Positions 61,161-64,000 of a stretch of DNA of 64,000 nucleotides are shown here, piece by piece. The notes beneath the pieces were generated by a model. It was not told where the DNA came from. It made no database searches and was given only the letters and a program-made list of their open reading frames with translations. The DNA is from Sporosarcina aquimarina (GTDB lineage Bacteria; Bacillota; Bacilli; Bacillales_A; Planococcaceae): the NCBI RefSeq assembly GCF_019748715.1, contig NZ_JACLBZ010000012.1, positions 186,001 through 250,000 on the forward strand, read 5' to 3'. The translations under genes and the position numbers were made by a program. The stretch's first letter is position 1, and each line of letters starts with the position of its first letter.

Positions 61161-62363
61161 TTGATAGCTACTGGAATTGTAGTCGAATATAATCCATTTC
61201 ATAATGGCCATCTTTTCCATTTGCAAGAGGCAAAAAGACAAACAGACGCCGACACCATTATTGCCGTCATGAGCGGAAACTTTCTGCAACGTGGAGAACC
61301 TGCCATAGTGGACAAATGGACGCGGACAAGGATGGCACTTGCCGGTGGAGCTGATCTTGTCATCGAACTGCCGTATGCATTTGCTACTGCTCATGCTCCT
61401 CAGTTCGCCAAAGGTGCCATCCAACTTCTTGACGCGCTTTATTGCAGTTATTTTTGTTTTGGCAGCGAGGAAGGATCCATTGCACCTTTTACGAACAGTC
61501 TCACTTTAATTTCTACACAGCAGCAACTTTACGAAAGTGCGATAAAAGAAGCGATGAGAGAAGGGATAAGCTATCCGAACGCATTGCGAAAAGGCTATGA
61601 AGCCATATCCCATGATACATCGATCGACTTAGCCGATTTATCCGAACCAAATAACATTTTAGGATTTCATTATATGCAAGCAGCAAATGACATCCACTCT
61701 TCCATGATTCCGCTGACAATCGAGCGAATAGGAACGCATTACCATGATCCCGCCTTGCCTGCCGACTCCGTAGCGAGTGCGACAAGCATCCGGAAGTCCA
61801 TTTTCACAAACGAATCGGCTGAAGACGTGCAACCTTTTATGCCGCCAACAAGCTATCGTCTATTGAAAAACTGGGAAGATCTGAATGGTTTTCAAAGTTG
61901 GGATGCGCTTTATCCTCTTCTGCGTTATAGCATTCTTCGCGAGGAGCCAGAACGGCTTACAGAAATCGCGGACATTAGAGAAGGCATTGAATTTTCATTT
62001 TTTCGCGCAGCAAAAGAACAGACCACTTTTCAAGGGTTTATGCAAGCTGTCAAATCCAAACGTTACACATGGACGAGCATCCAACGAATGCTCGTTCATA
62101 TTTTAACAGGTTATCGGAAAGCTACACGCGAGCAAATCACAGATCCCTCTTATATCCGATTGCTCGGCATGACAGAGTCAGGACGATGCTATTTACGTTC
62201 CATAAAGAAACAACTGCCATTACCCCTTGTCAGCAGAGTGGCTTCGCTGTCCGACCCTTCTTTGCTGATGGATGTAAAAAGTACGGATATTTACATGTCC
62301 GGCATCCAATCACCTGCCCCTACACTCGGACAGGATTATAGGACGCCGCCGATTTTTGTCTAA
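61161..62363 (+). CDS. tmcAL: tRNA(Met) cytidine acetate ligase TmcAL (YlbM)
   Basis: Makes N4-acetylcytidine at the wobble base of elongator tRNA-Met with acetate and ATP. HIGH-like VVEYNPFHNGHLFH, MSGNFLQRGEPAI and PNNILGFHYMQA are family markers, with ASATSIRKSI in the nucleotidyltransferase fold. TTG at 61161-61163 is the best start (AAAGGA eight bases away); ATG at 61152 overlaps that site. Length 400 by this start. Convergent with ylbL, with 7 bp between stops. Confidence 0.93.
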   Translation: MIATGIVVEYNPFHNGHLFHLQEAKRQTDADTIIAVMSGNFLQRGEPAIVDKWTRTRMALAGGADLVIELPYAFATAHAPQFAKGAIQLLDALYCSYFCFGSEEGSIAPFTNSLTLISTQQQLYESAIKEAMREGISYPNALRKGYEAISHDTSIDLADLSEPNNILGFHYMQAANDIHSSMIPLTIERIGTHYHDPALPADSVASATSIRKSIFTNESAEDVQPFMPPTSYRLLKNWEDLNGFQSWDALYPLLRYSILREEPERLTEIADIREGIEFSFFRAAKEQTTFQGFMQAVKSKRYTWTSIQRMLVHILTGYRKATREQITDPSYIRLLGMTESGRCYLRSIKKQLPLPLVSRVASLSDPSLLMDVKSTDIYMSGIQSPAPTLGQDYRTPPIFV

Positions 62364-62370
62364 CGCCCTT

Positions 62371-63417
62371 TTACTTTTCTTCTAACTGTTCTAAATAGCG
62401 CAGCGCATCATCCACTGTTTTTACGGGTACGATTTTCATTTTGGTACCAATTTTTTCTGCAGTCGCTTTTGCTTCTTCATAATTGGACACCAACTGTGGA
62501 TTTTTCTTCTTAACTTCTTCAGGCAGGTCATCGTCAGGTGCAAAGAAAATCTCGATGTCCTGGCGATCTGCCGCAATCACTTTAAAGTCGATTCCACCGA
62601 TTCGCCCAACCGATCCGTCTTCCAACATTTCTCCTGTTCCAGCAATATTATAACCTTTCGTCAAATCTTCATCCAACAAGCGGTTCATTAGCTCTAGCGT
62701 GAACATCAATCCTGCCGAAGGACCACCGATATCTTCTGTAAAGATATCCACTTTCGGTTCTGTCTGGAGCTCAATCTGTTCTTCGAATTGAATGCCGAGA
62801 CCTATGCGTTGATCAGTTCCTGGGAGTTTTTTTAATTGCAGAGGAATTGTCAACTCCTGGTCACCACGCTTTACTTGAAGGCTTATTTCGGCTCCTTCTT
62901 CTTTGGCGCTAATTTCATCCATAAATTGTTCAGCAGAAGACAGCTTTTTTTTATCAATTGACCCAATCAAATCACCGATTTGCAATTTTTCGTCAGCGGC
63001 CCCGTTCGGAATCACTCCAGCAACATACACACCTTTAAAAATCCGTTCCATCGGCAGTCCCGTTTTATCAAACGCGACAGAAATCGCATGTATTTTGGAG
63101 TCTGTCATTAATTTTTTTTGCCGCACAGAGTATTCTTCGTCGCTTTCCCCATGCCTTCTCACTTTCGTGGCAGGCATCAGTTTCATTTTATCTGACACAA
63201 AAGAAAACGCGTAAGTAATAGGCGTTGCTTTCCCAATTGCGATGGTCATAAGACTAAAAGTCCCGCGATCGTCTGAATCTCCTCCCGCCACTTCTACAAG
63301 CGGCTCCAAATTATAAGCGCCTCCCGGCCGGGAAATATACATATCTAATGGATATAAGGCCAGAACCGCTACGAGGACAAGGACTACAGCCAATATCCCC
63401 CACTTACGCATCTTCAT
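62371..63417 (-). CDS. ylbL: PDZ and Lon-like protease YlbL
   Basis: Membrane-anchored serine protease. One N-terminal helix (about residues 7-25), a PDZ domain (about residues 130-210, with VIPNGAADEKLQIGDLI) and a C-terminal Lon-type catalytic domain with Ser in GGPSAGLMF and Lys in IGGIDFKVIA. The 348-residue length matches YlbL of B. subtilis, which has been linked to SOS division-inhibitor turnover. GGAGGTG precedes the ATG. Confidence 0.92.
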   Translation of the reverse strand: MKMRKWGILAVVLVLVAVLALYPLDMYISRPGGAYNLEPLVEVAGGDSDDRGTFSLMTIAIGKATPITYAFSFVSDKMKLMPATKVRRHGESDEEYSVRQKKLMTDSKIHAISVAFDKTGLPMERIFKGVYVAGVIPNGAADEKLQIGDLIGSIDKKKLSSAEQFMDEISAKEEGAEISLQVKRGDQELTIPLQLKKLPGTDQRIGLGIQFEEQIELQTEPKVDIFTEDIGGPSAGLMFTLELMNRLLDEDLTKGYNIAGTGEMLEDGSVGRIGGIDFKVIAADRQDIEIFFAPDDDLPEEVKKKNPQLVSNYEEAKATAEKIGTKMKIVPVKTVDDALRYLEQLEEK

Positions 63418-63459
63418 AAAAGCACACCTCCATTAATAGCCTGTACGAATACAACATAT

Positions 63460-63488
63460 ATATTACGGTAGATTTCATTGTAGTTCAA
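63460..63488 (-). promoter_or_regulatory. Candidate sigma-A promoter for ylbL
   Basis: Minus-strand TTGAAC (63483-63488) and TAATAT (63460-63465) spaced 17 bp, 40-70 bp before the ylbL start. Confidence 0.55.
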
Positions 63489-63545
63489 AATATAGGAAGG
63501 AGAGAGAGATTTGAATAGCCATTTTCCTATCCGCCACAATTGCCT

Positions 63546-64000
63546 ATGATAAATGTTACGGTCATTTGGGCTTTGATCATCCTCTTCATTATCCAGCCCG
63601 ATATTGCACACGAAGGCGCTGTTTCAGGTGCTCAATTATTTGTCCATGCCCTGCTGCCCTACTTGCTGCCCTATATCATTTTAACGCAATGGCTATTGAA
63701 AATGCCCAGCAATCATCTTCCTTCGAGTCAATGGAGCAGATACATAAAAGCGTATGTACTCGGTTCTTTCGGAGGTTTTCCGGTTGGTGCTGTGACAGTC
63801 AGCGAAATGAAGAAGAACGGTGAAATTTCTACAACCGAAAGCAGTTTGCTGCTCGCGGCCTGTCATGCGCCTGGACCGATGTTTATAATCGGATTTGTTG
63901 GGAATGAACTTTTCGGCAGCGTAGCGAGCGGCTGGAAACTGCTTATCGCCATACATTTGGCTAATATTATGTTCTTCCTTGTACTGCTAGTGTTTTTGAG
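63546..64000 (+). CDS. YlbJ-like nucleoside-recognition membrane protein, 3' end beyond window
   Basis: About 151 codons are visible, with several hydrophobic helices. The segment VLGSFGGFPVGAVTVSEMKK matches the first Gate motif of YlbJ-type sporulation membrane proteins, followed by ACHAPGPMFIIGFVGNELFG. The start is unclear: the ATG at 63546 has no ribosome-binding site, while AAGGAGAG fits a TTG at 63511 in another frame that ends at TGA overlapping this ATG (see findings). Divergent from ylbL. Confidence 0.8.
   Translation, partial: MINVTVIWALIILFIIQPDIAHEGAVSGAQLFVHALLPYLLPYIILTQWLLKMPSNHLPSSQWSRYIKAYVLGSFGGFPVGAVTVSEMKKNGEISTTESSLLLAACHAPGPMFIIGFVGNELFGSVASGWKLLIAIHLANIMFFLVLLVFL

Overview
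The window is a stretch of chromosome from an endospore-forming Gram-positive bacterium of the order Bacillales. Gene content, the sporulation genes (sigE, sigG, spoIIGA, spoVD, a ylbJ-like gene), the gene order and the repeat style fit Planococcaceae best, most likely Sporosarcina or a close relative. Genus placement is inference from synteny and protein feel, not from a database search. It corresponds to the Bacillus subtilis segment from ylb through mra/div/fts, spoIIG, ylm, ileS and pyr to gmk, priA and prkC. Almost every gene lies on the minus strand, so the natural reading direction is from the right end to the left end.

Layout from left to right. 0-10.2 kb: prkC (cut by the window edge), prpC, rsmB, fmt, def, priA, coaBC, rpoZ and gmk, a tightly coupled housekeeping run with many ATGA overlaps. 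10.2-15.1 kb: a divergent rqcH followed by a small accessory and decaying region. It holds a 21-bp tandem repeat, an AlkA-type glycosylase, a MepB-family protein, a 59-residue zinc-ribbon protein, a broken PspC remnant and a small membrane protein. 15.1-26.8 kb: the complete pyrimidine operon pyrR-pyrP-pyrB-pyrC-carA-carB-pyrK-pyrD-pyrF-pyrE, with one PyrR attenuator at its head. 26.8-34.7 kb: rluD, lspA, T-box-controlled ileS, divIVA, ylmH, ylmG, sepF, ylmE and ylmC. 34.7-37.4 kb: the sporulation cluster sigG, sigE, spoIIGA. 37.4-38.3 kb: about 0.9 kb without a gene, filled by two and a half copies of a structured repeat. 38.4-53.2 kb: the division and cell-wall (dcw) cluster ftsZ, ftsA, sbp, ylxX, ylxW, divIB, spoVE/ftsW, murD, mraY, spoVD, pbpB, ftsL, rsmH, mraZ. 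53.2-64 kb: bshC, a DUF3397 gene, panE, a partial acyl-CoA carboxylase set with a crotonase, rpmF, yceD, tmcAL, ylbL and the start of a ylbJ-like gene.

How the genes work together. The dcw genes build the septum and its peptidoglycan. DivIVA, SepF and the Ylm proteins tune Z-ring assembly and placement, and PrkC/PrpC sense and signal wall state. SpoIIGA activates pro-SigE, which with SigG drives mother-cell and forespore programmes. SpoVD and possibly the SpoVE-type SEDS protein make spore cortex. The pyr operon supplies UMP and is tuned by its own first product, PyrR.

The most interesting non-genic content is the triple structured element between spoIIGA and ftsZ. Its three copies differ by a compensatory base-pair change in a long hairpin. 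Next are the 21-bp phased repeat after rqcH and three other intergenic repeat types. The cluster is also missing genes that B. subtilis carries at the same positions: murE, murG and murB; rlmN; ylmD; and yloC and remA. No CRISPR array, tRNA, rRNA, transposase or prophage was seen.
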